Source of the DNA: Tetrahymena thermophila SB210 | Taxonomy: Eukaryota; Ciliophora; Oligohymenophorea; Hymenostomatida; Tetrahymenidae | DNA length: 64,000 nucleotides | Assembly (NCBI RefSeq): GCF_000189635.1 | Contig: NW_002476358.1 | Location: 1 to 64,000, forward strand | Direction: 5' to 3' | Shown: piece after piece, positions 50,691 to 63,264 of the stretch | Layout: each line of letters begins with the position of its first letter | How positions within the stretch are numbered: position 1 is the stretch's first letter | Program-made: the position numbers and the translations under genes | The notes under the pieces: model-generated | What the model saw: the letters and a program-made list of their open reading frames with translations, nothing else | What the model was told of the DNA's origin: nothing | Database searches by the model: none

Positions 50691-51697
50691 TAAAGAATTT
50701 TTGCTTTTAGATGTTAGTAATAATTATGATTTTTATCCATTTTTAATTTAAAAATAGGCAACCAACTAAGCACTTTGCATAATATTAAAAAATTATGAGA
50801 GCCAAAGAAGCTGAACAACTAAAAATTTTAGTTTTTTATAGAGATTTATCAAAGCTCTTATAATACAATTCCATATTTACTCTTTGGGATTTATATCTAT
50901 GAGTAGAAAGAGTATTTTCTGATAGAAATGAATTAATTATATTAATAAATTTATGGTGCTTTGATTTAAATCTATAAATTGTTTTGAAGATGCCATGCCA
51001 TTTTTATTTATAAATAGTTTGTTTTATATTTAGGGGAAGAAATATATTTGCTTTTCATATTTATCTAATGTTGTTTTAACCCATTTATACATCTATATGC
51101 ACTTAAGTTTGGTCTAATTCTTATATCTAGATTTTAACATATAAATTTAATAAATTTTGAAATGAAATAAAGTAATGTGACTATTTGAGCATATTTAGAT
51201 TAATTGTTTGTTAGTAATATCAAAAAGAATTTTTTATATTAAATATCCAAATTTATAGTTTAGAGGTTAAATTTCTGGAAAATTAAATTTAATCAAATTT
51301 TAGTTTATGATATTTATGTCTAGGGTAGTAGGAGATAAGAGAAATAATAGTAGATTTGCACAATAAAAAATTTATATTAAGATCTCATAGCTTAATAAAT
51401 AATAAATATATATTAATATAGTATCGAACATATTATTAGGATATTAAAAAATGACATATGCTAAAGCCATTTAAAGAAAATGGAGCATTCTGAAAAAGAG
51501 ATAAAATAAACATTAGATTGAAAGGGGTTGAGGTTGAATATATACGTTAAGGGCAAAATAATGAGGAGTGATTATCAATTTATATAGTATCTGGGGAGAT
51601 ACTAATTAATAAAAATATATTAACTAATTAAATATAATACAAAGAATTAAAAATTTATAAAAAAAAATACACATAATAAATAATCATATAGAATAAA
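50691..51697. other. AT-rich intergenic DNA upstream of the nucleolin-like gene
   Basis: No gene is seen. Scraps near 50780-50960 may be further decay products of the LRR fragment. The 3' part should hold the promoter of the gene at 51698. Confidence 0.55.
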
Positions 51698-53673
51698 ATG
51701 TCCAAATAAGTTGTAAGAATTTTATTCATAATTTTTTAGCTATTATAAAACTAATTCACTTTATAAATCATTTTATTAATCTATTCTTTAATCATTATAG
51801 AAGAAGGGTCAAGTTGAAAAGAAGATTAAGGCTGAAGAAGAAAAGAAGAAGGTTGTCTAACAATCCTCCGATGATAGTGACGATTCTTCCAGCGAAGATG
51901 AAAAGCCTGTTGTCAATAACAAGAAGAACCAAAAGGTTTAAGAAAAGGCTGCTGAAAAGGTTACCAAGGCTAAGAAGCAAGTTTCTGAATCTTCTGATGA
52001 CAGTGAATCTGAAGAAGAAAAGCCTGCCCCCAAGAAGGCTGTCGCTGCTAAGACTGCTCCTGTTGCCAAGAAGGCTGTTGCCAAGAAGGAATCCTCTGAT
52101 TCTGATGACAGTGAATCTGAAGAAGAAAAGCCTGCCCCCAAGAAGGCTGTCGCTGCTAAGACTGCTCCTGTTGCCAAGAAGGCTGTTGCCAAGAAGGAAT
52201 CCTCTGATTCTGATGACAGTGAATCTGAAGAAGAAAAGCCTGCCCCCAAGAAGGCTGTCGCTGCTAAGACTGCTCCTGCTGCCAAGAAGGCTGTTGCCAA
52301 GAAGGAATCCTCTGATTCTGATGACAGTGAATCTGAAGAACAAAAGCCTGCCCCCAAGAAGGCTGCCGTTAAACCCGCTGCCAAGAAGTAAGAATCTGAA
52401 GATGAAGACAGTGATGAATCAGAAGAATAAAAGCCTGCTACCAAGAAGGCTGAAAAGATGTAAGTCGAAGAAGAATCTTCTGAAGAATAAAAGCCTATTA
52501 AATAAGACCAACCTATCCAAAAGGCCTAAAACGGTAATGCCAACGGTAAATAAGGTGGTGACAAGTTCTCTAATGAAGTTATCGTTAAGGGTTTGAGCTT
52601 TGATGCTGATGAAAACGATATTGGTAACTTCTTAGACGAAAACTGCGGTTCCGTTGCTAGAGTTAACCTCTTAAAGAACGAATAAGGACGTTCTAAGGGT
52701 ATTGCCTTCGTCAGCTTTGAAACTGAAGAAGGTTGCAACAAGGCTGTTGAAATGAGCAACTCTGAATTCATGGGTAGATATCTTATTATTGAAAAGACCA
52801 AGCCCAAGACTGAAAGACCTGCTCACTTACCTGTTGATGAAGACTCCAAGACTATCTTTGTTGGTAACCTCTCTTTCAGAACCGACAAGGAAACTCTTAA
52901 GAAGTTCTTCGCCTCTTGCGGTAAGGTTGCTGATGCTCGTATCGCTGAAGCTGATGGAAAGGTAACTAACCAATTTAAATTTATATCTAATATAATTTTT
53001 ATCTGAAAATGTGATGGGGTATAGCTTGCTTATTATTTATTTTAGGGAAATATTTTATTTGAGATTAATTAAGGGATAAAAGTTATAATTAGGAACATAC
53101 TATACTTATTAGAGAGTTAAGTAGGAGTTTACAATATTAAGATATAAAAATAATAAATTACAAATAAAAAAAAAATAAATTGATTAATAAATAAATAAAT
53201 TAATCAATCAATTAATAATAGTATCTTCGTTCGTTAATAGACAAACACAATAAAAAATAAATAAAATTTCCCAAATTAATTAATTAATCAATTAGTAATG
53301 AATAAGTAACATTGATTATATTTCCCTAAATAAATCACTAAGATAATAAATTAATTAATTAATTACATGATAACTTTTAACTTTATTCAAATATTAAATA
53401 TAATTTTTAAAAATTTAGAGCAGAGGTTTCGGTCACGTTGAATTCGAAGAAAGATCCGGTGTTGAAAATGCTTTAAAGAAGGTTGGTGAATAAATCGACG
53501 GAAGACCCATCAAGGTTGATGTCGCTGCTTCCAGAGGTAAACGTGAAGGTTTCAACAGATCCTAAGGAAACTTCAATAACAACAGAGGTGGTCCCCGTGG
53601 TGGTAACAACTCTTTTGCTAACGAAAGAAAGGGTGCCATTACTTAATTCTAAGGAAAAATCCAATCTCTCTGA
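51698..53673 (+). CDS. NOPP52: nucleolin-like nucleolar phosphoprotein (Nopp52 type) with acidic repeats, two RRMs and an RG-rich tail
   Basis: This is a nucleolar RNA-binding protein expected to act in rRNA transcription and processing. Exon 1 (51698-51712) encodes MSKQV. Intron 1 is 51713-51800. Exon 2 (51801-52961) encodes a Lys-rich start and then acidic Ser clusters (SSDSDDSESEEE, ideal casein kinase 2 sites) alternating with basic Ala/Pro/Lys spacers. RRM1 follows (EVIVKGLSFDADENDI, RNP1 RSKGIAFVSF), then RRM2 (KTIFVGNLSFRTDKETL). Intron 2 is 52962-53418 (457 bp). Exon 3 (53419-53673) completes RRM2 with RNP1 SRGFGHVEF and ends in an Arg/Gly/Asn-rich tail (NNRGGPRGG). The exons sum to 477 codons including TGA 53671-53673. 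Codon use is strongly biased to C-ending and AAG codons, typical of highly expressed Tetrahymena genes. Confidence 0.95.
51987..52388 (+). repeat. 108-bp coding tandem repeats inside the nucleolin-like gene
   Basis: About 3.8 copies of a 36-codon unit, each an acidic Ser cluster plus a Lys/Ala/Pro spacer: 51987-52088 (102 bp), 52089-52196, 52197-52304 and 52305-52388 (partial). Copies 2 and 3 are nearly identical at the DNA level, including synonymous sites, so they have been homogenised or duplicated recently. Confidence 0.9.
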
Positions 53674-53953
53674 AAAAATTGAATTAACAATAATTTTAAA
53701 ATATATCTTAAAACTTAATTTAATTTATAAAATCACTAAATAAAATGAAAAAACTTAAAAGTTAATAAGTTTTTAAACTACTCTTCATGTTTAAATCTTT
53801 TATGTGTATTCATATCTTTTATCATCTTTTCTATCCAATTATTCCTCCCTCCTCTCCATTTAATAATTACATTTTTTATATTTATTGTTTTATCTTCAAA
53901 AAAGGACGGTTTCAACTGTCTTTGGATATATTTTATTGGAATTAGATTTATTT

Positions 53954-55487
53954 ATGACGTCTAATCAACTAAAAACTCATTTATAGAATTTGAATAAACA
54001 TATTCTTTCAAGTTCCAAACATTCAATCTACTTTTGTAGCAAATTTTAAGCTCTATTTAAAGAAGCTAAATAGCCCAAAAAAATTATAATAATCAAATAA
54101 ATATTTAAATCTAATATTTTTCTAAGTTCATGATAAGTATTTTAATTTGGCTTTTATTTTAGCTAGATACATATCTAGGCAATATTACTCCTGATGAGAC
54201 TGAATAAAACTTTAAATTTTCTAACGAAGTTATTGTTAAAGGTTTGAGCTTCGATGCTAATGAAAACGATATTAGTAACTACTTTGACCAAAAATGTGGT
54301 CAAGTTTCTAAAGTTAAACTCTTAATGAACTCATAAGGACGTTCGAAGGGTATTGCATTTGTCAGTTTTGAAACTGAAGAGGGGTATAATAAAGCTCTTG
54401 AAATGAATAACTCAGAATTTATGGGTAGATATCTTATCATTGAAAAGACTAAGTCTAAGGCTGAAAGGTTAACTCAGATGCATTCTTATGCTGATTAAGG
54501 TCCTAAAATTGTGATTGTTGATAATATCTCTTCAAAAATTAATAAGTTCGATAATGAAGTTATTGTTAAGGGTTTGAGCTTTGATGCAGATGAAAATGAT
54601 ATTGGTAACTACTTAAACGAAAACTGTGGTTCCGTTACTAGAGTTAACCTCTTAAAGAATGAATAAGGATGTTCTAAAGGTGTTGCCTTCGTCAGCTTTG
54701 AAACTGAAGAAGGTTGCAACAAGGCTGTTGAATTGAGCGACTCTGAATTCATGGGTAGATAAATTTTTATTGAAAAGACCAAGCCAAAAATTGAAAGACC
54801 TGCTCAATTACCTGCTGATCAAGACTCCAAGACTATCTTTGTTGGTAACCTCTCTTTCGTAACAAATAAGGAAACTCTTAAGAAGTTCTTCGCCTCTTGT
54901 GGCAAGGTTGTTAATGCTCGTATCGCTGAAGCTGAAGGAAAGGTATCTAACCAATTTAAATACATATTTATTAAAATTTTTTCTGAAAATTTGATGGGGT
55001 ATAGCTTACTTATAATTTATTTTAGGGAAATATTTTATTTAAAATTAGTAAGTAGATAAAAGTTTTTATTATGAACATACTACACTTATTAGAATTAGTA
55101 GGAGTTTACAATATGATGATATAAATAATTAATTACAAATAAAAATATAAATTGATTAATAATAGTATTTTTGTTAATAGATAAAAATAACAAAAAATAA
55201 AATAAAACTTCCTAATTTAGTTAGAAATGAATAAGTAAAATTGCTAAGTTTCCCTGAATCACTAAGATAATAAATAAATAATTACATGATAACTTTTAAT
55301 TTTATTCAAATTTTAAATATAATTTTTAAAAATGTAGAGCAGAGGTTTCGGTCACGTTGAATTCGAAGAAAGATCTGGTGTTGAAAATGCTTTAAAGATG
55401 GCTGGTGAATAAATCGACGGAAGACCCATCAGGGTTGATGTCGCTGCTTCCAGAGGTAAACTTGTAGGTTTCAACAGAATCTAATGA
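53954..55487 (+). CDS. nucleolin-like paralogue with three RRMs and no acidic domain
   Basis: This is a partial tandem copy of the gene at 51698-53673. Supported sequence starts after a splice acceptor at 54162. RRM-a (54214 onward: EVIVKGLSFDANENDI, RNP1 RSKGIAFVSF) is followed by a linker, then RRM-b (54550 onward: EVIVKGLSFDADENDI, RNP1 CSKGVAFVSF). RRM-c (KTIFVGNLSFVTNKETL) is split by an intron at 54943-55337 that is clearly related in sequence to intron 2 of the parent, and is completed by RNP1 SRGFGHVEF. TGA at 55485-55487 removes the RG-rich tail. The 54163-54942 and 55338-55487 exons are both in phase 0. The first exon is uncertain: an ATG at 53954 opens a plausible short leader, but its splice to this frame needs an unusual donor. 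All RRM frames are open, so it may be expressed; it lacks the CK2-type acidic region. Confidence 0.68.
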
Positions 55488-56492
55488 AAATTTTAATAAC
55501 AACAGAGCCCATCAAAATAGATATTATAGCTAATAAAAAAAATGATTTCAGTAATTTAAGAAAAATAAAATTACTTTTAAAATTTGAATTAACAGTAATA
55601 ATTATCATTAAATTTATATAACCACTAACCAAAATGATAAATTTTAAAATTATGCTTGTTTTAAAACTTTTATTTATTGTTTAAATATTTATTTGTATAT
55701 TTAATATCCATTTTATACCTCCTTTTTTATCTAATCACTCCTTCTATTATTAAAAATATTTACATATTTTCTTCTAAAAAAAAGTTTTAACTACCCTTAA
55801 AAAAATCTTCAAAGAAATTTGAAAAATTTTGATAAAATTCGAATTATATTTTATTCTTTGCAATTTAACTAAAATTAATTTTTTTTTCAAAAATTATATT
55901 CTCTATTTGTTGACATCTATGATTTTCAGAAAATGGTTTTCATTAATTGTTTGAAATTTAATCTTTATAATTTCAAGAATATAAAGCTAGGAAAATTTAA
56001 ACTTAAATCAATATTTCTTATTGAATGAAAAAAAGAAATAAATACATTTGCAGAGCTACATAAATTATTTTTTTTAATGAATTTAATATATTTTATATGG
56101 AAATTAAATCATTAATAATTTTATTTGTCATTGAATATTATTTATTTTTAGCTTGCTTGCTTTAAACTTTTTATATCTATCCAAAATATATAATTATAAT
56201 GAATGAATGGTGATAATTTGCTTATTCTTAGAATTTTATATATGCACTAGCGAATAGAATGGAGAATGAAAAAAAAAAACAAAGTTTTAATGTCATTTAT
56301 TTAATCTGTTAACATTTTAAAAATACTTAACAGTATTATCAAATTAGTTTATTTTGATTTGTATTTTAAAATCAATAAATTTATATAAATTGAAAAGGAT
56401 ATAGATAAGTTATTACTATTTGCATACAAAAAGAGATTTAATTCAATATTAATTCTGTATAAAAATTACTCTATCTAAAACTTAAAATAAGA
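55488..56492. other. AT-rich intergenic DNA
   Basis: The first ~130 bp still resemble the parent gene's C-terminal exon and 3' region (remnants of the duplicated block). The rest is AT-rich with no gene seen. Confidence 0.6.
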
Positions 56493-59251
56493 ATGGGAAA
56501 CGAGTGTTCAAACTGTGTGAATGAAAGAGTGGATAAAAAGAAGTAATGGGATTATGATAATCAAGTAAATTTAATATTTTAAATAAATTTTTTGTAATAA
56601 AATGTTATGATTGTTCAAGTTTTAGGAAAACAATCAAAATTTTAGATAATAATATAATAACAGTGATACATATACTCCATATTAATAAAATGTTCATAAT
56701 GTAAATTGATTTATTCATTCTAGTACTTACTTGCCTAAACTTATTTGTTTTTGCAGTAAATAGGAGATATTCAATATAATAATGGTAATTAAATTTTTAA
56801 TAAGAGCTAGAATAATAGGCCATATGTTAATCCTCAGAATTAGAATATGCTTGAAAATGGTACTCCTTATAATAATCCAAATTAATCCTAGTAAAATATG
56901 AATCGGTATAGTTAAAATATTCAAAATTATTAGCATAATTAGTAAAAATTATTTAAACAACATCTGTTTTTAAAGTTTTTTAACTAAAAAATAGAAAAAG
57001 TGATTTTGAAAAAAATGGTTTCCAAGGAGCTTATAAATAAAATAGCGTTAATAGTACTATTGATATAAATAATGGCTATTTACATTCAAATATTTCTAAT
57101 CAATAAATTAACAGCTCAACAAATATATCTAAGCCTACTAACTAATCATTTGGAGGATAATTAATTTAAGAAAAGTCTATTGAAAAAAGTTATGATTAAT
57201 CAATACAACCTTTTGATTAACTGATAGAAAGAGAGCCTATCGAGTTAGAAAATGATGGTATTTATTAAGGTTAGTGGAGAGGAGATTTAAGAGAAGGATT
57301 TGGTAAATAAAAATGGTAAATTTAATTTAATTTATTAAAAAGTTAAAATCTTATAATACTTATAAAGGAAAAATGGAGCTTACTATGAAGGTATTGAAGT
57401 TTTAAAAGATTTCTAATTTGATATATCAAAACATTATTAGGATTCTGGAAATAAGATAATGCAGATGGGAAAGGAATATTTATACATCCTAATGGAGATA
57501 AATACGAAGGTTTGAAATATATTTATTTTAAAATAAGAATTTAATAAGATTTGCTTTTAATATTTTAATTAGGTGAATGGAAAGATAACAAGGCTAATGG
57601 AAAAGGTAAATATACTCATGTAGATGGTTCAATTTACGATGGTGAATGGAAAAATGATTATAAAGACGGATACGGAATAGAAACTTGGTAATATCTAATA
57701 AATTTATTTTGATAGTTTTCATATTAAGAAAGAAAATAGTAGAAGAATGAATTTTAACTTATCTTAATATTTTTTTTTAAAGGGCTAATAAATCTAGATA
57801 TGAAGGCTATTATTCAAAAGGGAAAAAGCATGGTATAGGGAGATTCTATTGGTATAACGGTTCATCTTATGATGGAAACTGGTCCATGGATTAGCTAAAC
57901 GGCTTTGTAATTTTTTAGAAATGTAAACAATATCAATAATTTTTAATTTTTCAAGGGAGTTTATACTTGGAAAGATGGGAGAATTTATAAAGGTAATAAA
58001 TATAAAATTCAAGCATAAATAAACAGTATTATTAATAATTAAATTAGGTTATTGGAAAGATAATTTCATGCATGGAAGAGGTAAATACTCCTGGGCAGAT
58101 GGTAGATATTATGATGGTGAATATCAAAATGATAAGAAGCATGGATTTGGAGTTTATGTTTGGATAGGTAAATAAATTAATTAGTGAGATAAAGATTTTG
58201 TAATAATGATTAATTAAAAGATCAAAAAAGATATGAGGGGTTTTGGTATAAAGGTAAATAACATGGTAAAGGAAAATTCGTATATCCTTCTGGTTAAATT
58301 AAGTATGTTTTATACAATCATGGCAAACAAAAGCAATTAACAATAGAAGAATATAATTAGATTAGTGATGATATTTCAGAAGGTGAATTGTAGTTTTATT
58401 TTAACTAGCAAGATGGAGAAAAAAGTAATCACGATGTTTCAATAAACTAGGCAGAAAGTATGTAAGTTAGTACTTAATTTAAATAGAGTGATTGGGAAAC
58501 AAGAAGACCAGAATTAGTTTAAGTTTCTGAAAATGCTAGTTAAAATAATTACTTTAAGAATAATGGAAAAATGATATAAAACTAGTAAGAAAAAGTATTA
58601 TAGCATAACTAAAGTTAAAATGAATTAAACTAAAGAAAAGATCCTATTTAATAAGAGAAATAGATAAATTAAAGTAATAGTCAAAGATAGCTTGATTTAT
58701 AGAGCTATTAGTAAAATGGCTTAAAATAAAATTTTTCAACTCAAAATTTAAACAACATACAATAAATTCAGTAAATTGAATTTAGCAACGAACAAAAACG
58801 TTAATCTTATCAAGTAGAGCAGCAATAAGAGTAATTAATAGCAAAAAATGCTGTAAATTAGAATTAATAAATATAAAATTAATATAACTAGCATAATTAA
58901 TAATAAAATGCTTTTACTTATGAAAATGGACTTTCAAAAAATTAATCAACTTAAGATAATTAAGACAGTTCTCTAAAGGTGCCTGTCATAAAAAATGTAG
59001 AATCCTAAATGCAAATGGCAACTGAATCTAGTTAGCAATTAGGAATGTATTAAGATTATTAGTAAAACAACCCATAAATATTGAGATCTTCATATAGAAG
59101 CTAATCTTAAAAAAAGAAAAATAATAATGACCCCTTAATTGCTTCAGGTAAAGTTATTTTACCTGCTAGCTAGCAGCAGCAACTTTAAAGCAAGATTTAA
59201 GGATCTAACAAATCTCCAGAAAGAATTTATGAATAAAGGTAACAATATTGA
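56493..59251 (+). CDS. MORN-repeat protein with possible N-terminal acylation
   Basis: The ATG at 56493 gives [17 protein letters not shown]; Gly2 with a nearby Cys suggests N-myristoylation and palmitoylation. After short introns (first at about 56564-56624) comes a Gln/Asn-rich linker, then roughly ten MORN motifs between about 57250 and 58290. Examples are [54 protein letters not shown] and [18 protein letters not shown]. Introns often fall between repeats, e.g. the one ending at about 58220 that restores [16 protein letters not shown]. The C-terminal ~300 residues are Gln/Asn-rich and disordered, ending at TGA 59249-59251. MORN repeats bind membranes or scaffold proteins. In ciliates, family members occur in the cortex and at basal bodies, which I infer as a likely location. 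No PIP kinase domain is present. Confidence 0.85.
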
Positions 59252-60078
59252 TTGCTTGTTTAAAACAATTAATATAGATTTTTTGAAATTACAATATAAA
59301 ATTACTATATTTAATATAATTTATGAAAGAAAAATATTATTGTTGTAAATATTTATGTATTCAAACAAGACTTATTATAATTTTATAGAAATTTGTATAA
59401 TTTATAAAACTTTAGCTCTTATTTTATAAATAATTTTAAAATAAGTTAATTGTTAGAAAAACATAATTTATATTTATATATTTAATAATAGTATAGCTTT
59501 AAATTGATTCTTAGACAAATATCATTTAAATAATTCTAAAAACTTCAATAAAAGTTTATTTATAGTTTAGATTTATTCTTTTTTTAATTAAAAAAATTAT
59601 ATATTATTTAATAGCATACAACATAATTTGAAAAGAATTAAGATCTATTAAAATAAATAAATAACTTAGAGATAAATCAATTGTTAAAAGTTAAAAAATA
59701 ATTTAAATTTATATTTAATGGTTTTATAATTTCAAAATAATTAATAGACAACTATTTACTGAAATTAATTCTTACAGCTTGAATGGAATTTTATTTGTTG
59801 GTTTGGTTTATTCTTTTTAGATTACTTAAGTTCTCAAAATAAAAAATATATCTTTATTTGATTAAAAATCTAATAAAATAAATGAAATATAAAAATAATA
59901 TAAATTTATACACTGATTCTCAAGTATTTTATCATAGAAAGAAATTTGATAAAATTTTAAATTTTAAACAGACATATGCATGAGTTGTTATTTTGTAATT
60001 AATTTATTAATTTACAGATAAGGTTATTATTAAAATTATAAAATATTCTAAATATATTTATTTAATGATAGATTCTAT
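59252..60078. other. AT-rich intergenic DNA between convergent genes
   Basis: Nothing is recognised; contains the two 3' flanks. Confidence 0.65.
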
Positions 60079-62603
60079 TCAATTCTATGAAGAACAAATC
60101 TTGAAAATAACTCTTGAGGCTTCAATTAAATTTTATTTATTTTTTTCATTAATTATTAGATTATCTGTTGCAAATATTGTTTTGCTATTGATATAATTCT
60201 CAAGTTTTTTTTCATAATAAGAGTAAAAATAGTTTTTAGGGCTAATATTTCTACCTATTTATTGTTCAGTTTGTGAAGGAGAAAAATGACTTAATATTAA
60301 GCATTCCACTTTATTTTCATATGCAAAATTTACAACTTCATCAAATGTTGAATGCCTTTTTTAACTTGCCTCTGCTTTGTTTTAGCCTGAAAAAGTACAC
60401 TCATGAATTAAAAAATCGCATTTTTCAAAATTAATCTTATGCTTATTGTTTATACGGCCATCTCCACTATAAACTAAAGTTTTACCATTGCTGAGTTCTA
60501 TTTTAATACTTGATGATCCGTAGCAATGGAAAATTGGGAAGATATAGATGTGTTTTAATTGCATTTGTGAAACGCGTTCCTAAAATAGTTTTTAATGGTA
60601 ATCACGTTATTACCTATTTTATTCTAATAACTCTTCATCTTTTTAATCAAAATTTAACAAGTTTTCATCATCATCAGTATTATCTTTTGTTAAAGCATTA
60701 AGAAGTTATTGGTTTGTTAATTAAAGATTATTTTAATGTTTTGTAATGTTTGGACTTATATTATTATGTGGTATAACAATTGCATTCAAATCTTAAACCA
60801 TATCCATAAATTTAACAAGATAATTTTATAAAAGTTCTGGCACTAAAATAAGAAGCTTGTTTAATTAAAATTCATTGTTTTGACCATGCTAATCAAATAA
60901 TTCCTTTCTCATTTATAAAAATTCAATAATTCCAAAATGATGATCACTATGATGATGAGATATTACTATCATTTTGATATTTCTAACTTATTCAAATAAT
61001 TCTCTTTCATCATGAGTTCCAAATTATTTCTATAACTAAAACATAGTACCATGTCCACAATCTAATAAAACACTAGAGTTTTGATTTACTTTAACTAGAT
61101 AGCTACTAACATTTCTCAGTTAAGTAGATAGAGAACTACTTGTACCAAGTGTAATAATTTCAGGATATAATTCAGGATTAGAAACGTAAAACTTTCTTTA
61201 TTAAAAGACTTTTTGTTCTTGATAAGCTAATAATTTTTATCTTAATTTATTAATCTATTAACTTTAGAGGAGTTGATCATATAAACTATTATCAAAGGCT
61301 AATGTTTAAGGTGGCTGGTATTAGTAGAAAGAATTTTTATGCTTCATATGAATTACTTCAAAAGAAAGTGCTAACTTTACTTTCTCATGATAGAATGGTT
61401 AGCTTTCTAAAAGCTATTGTTAAGAATTTGCTCCTTTGATGTAAGGAAAAAAATAATTAGGATTCATCACAGGATAAATACCAGGGAACAATTAAGTAAG
61501 ATGCTTGTTGTATGATAAAAAGCCCTGTGGTAAAAATTGCAGTTTCTCTGTGATCATGGAATAGAAACCAGAAGCCGTTATTAAATGATTTACATTAGTA
61601 TTTTCTTTAATGAATTATGTGTATTTTGGATTAAGTAAAACCTCTTTTGGTGAAAGGTGCACAATTAAATCTAGATTTTCAAATAAAGTAGTTTTTAAGT
61701 AGGGATTAGATAAGAATTAATCAACCTCTTCTTCATTGCGTAATTCTAAGATTAACAATTAAGAGATCTATTCTTCTTCTTGAAAATCTTCTAAATTATA
61801 AATCTTATCATCAACTTAAACTTTTCCGTGTTTGAAAAGAGCTTTATGGAATACTTAGGGGAGTTAACTTAATTTTTCAGTGTTAACTGAGAATTTATTT
61901 TCATTTTTTTCCATAAAATGATAGGCAAATTTTTAAATAGGATCTTTCTATGCCATATATGGAGAATCATCTTAATAAAGTTAAATTGCATACACTTTTA
62001 AGCATTCGTCTTCATAATAATTTAATTAATTAGTATCATCAAATTTGAGTAAATCATTTGCACAATTAATTTGCTCACCTTGGAATTTCTCTTTTATTTG
62101 TTGTAAAAAAGATATTTTGGGATTGAAATTTTTTATAAATTTTTCAAATTATTGATTTTTTAGTAAGCCTAGATAATTGAAATCATTTTTTTAGAAGCTT
62201 GCAGCACTCATCTTGATAATTTTAATACCAAAACATGTAGTGAGGTATTAATAGTATTTCAGAAACATATTACATCCAAAGAACTGAAAGCAGTAGCTTT
62301 TAGTTAAAATAATAAAATTAAAAGGCCTTATTGAGCTGAAATAGAATAAATATTTATTTACTTTTTCTCTAAAGCACTCACAAGCCCGAATATTCCAGAA
62401 ATATGCTAAATATCAAATCTAGTATAAAATGCTTTGAATATCGATTCTGATTAACTAACTTTATAGTATCTCCAGTCTTTGAAGACTTCCTTTGGAGTGT
62501 TTATTGAATAAAAGTAAGATTGCTTTTTATGGTGAATATAAAGAAAGCAATTTGGGATTTGTTATTTTTCGTAAGATTTTAAAATACGCAAATGTAATCT
62601 CAT
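60079..62603 (-). CDS. ELAC2: tRNase Z, long form (ELAC2/Trz1 type)
   Basis: This endonuclease removes the 3' trailer from precursor tRNAs, in the nucleus and/or mitochondrion. The start CAT 62601-62603 opens an N-terminal domain (MRLHLRILKSYEKQQ, then FKAFYTRFDIQHISGIFGLV) that matches the inactive beta-lactamase half of long tRNase Z. A 26-bp intron (62336-62361, GTAAAT...TTTCAG) joins it in phase to the rest, and the total is 833 codons to TGA at 60079-60081. The catalytic C-terminal half has LLDCGHGTMFQLQ, the metal-binding motif SHHHSDHHFG (His-x-His-x-Asp-His), and VYSGDGR. It also has LIHECTFSG, KRHSTFDEV and ILSHFSPS, all in the usual order. The central linker is long and variable. 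Reading from the internal ATG at 62211 would lose the N-terminal domain, so I prefer the upstream start. The only weak point is the very short intron. Confidence 0.9.
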
Positions 62604-63264
62604 TAGTTTAAAAATCTTATAATTTTATTGTTTATTGTATATCTTTCTATCTATCTTTTGCTTTTTTTTATGTTTTAATTAAATTTCTAAACAATTCTGA
62701 AAAAAGCCTTAATATAAAGAAATTTATACATCTACCAAAGAATTTTTGAGTCTCTTTTTAGGTAGAATTAAAATATCAATTTTAAATTATTTTCTAGAGC
62801 CAAATGCTAATTTATCATATTCAAATTTAAAATTTTTATTTTTTTCAAATTATTTAGAACTAATTAGCAACCACATGCTTAAAAGTTTTTTCTATTTTAG
62901 AGCTGAACAATTAAAATGATATAGAAAATTAATCCATAATTATTTATTTATTCGAACAGTATAAAAGGTAAATATTTTTATGAGATAATTTATTAGAAAG
63001 AAGGTGGTGTAAAAATCAATAAAATAGTTAATTATATTATTATTGTCTTTTCTTTGAGGTTAGCTTTCAACTAATTTATTTTTAAAAAACAATAGAAGAT
63101 GTAAGAACTCTAAAGATTAATTTATAAACAATATATTACCAATATAATTAATATTAACAAATCTTTTTTTACTAACAGAGTAGAAAAACAAAAAGACCTA
63201 CTGATATTAGCGAAATTATTAGAACTAAGTAAAAGTTTTTAATAGGTAAAGTAAGGAAAAAGAA
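62604..63264. other. AT-rich intergenic DNA between divergent genes
   Basis: It holds the promoters of the tRNase Z gene (minus) and the ABC transporter gene (plus). An upstream non-coding or short first exon of the latter cannot be excluded. Confidence 0.55.

Noticed and set aside
51795-52807. Long overlapping open frames on both strands within the nucleolin-like gene.
   Set aside because: They are shadows produced by the repetitive Lys/Glu/Ser codons of the real plus-strand frame, which carries recognisable RRMs.
60382-60701. Short open stretches read with the standard code as separate small genes.
   Set aside because: They are pieces of, or antisense to, the single 833-codon tRNase Z frame, broken only because TAA and TAG were taken as stops.
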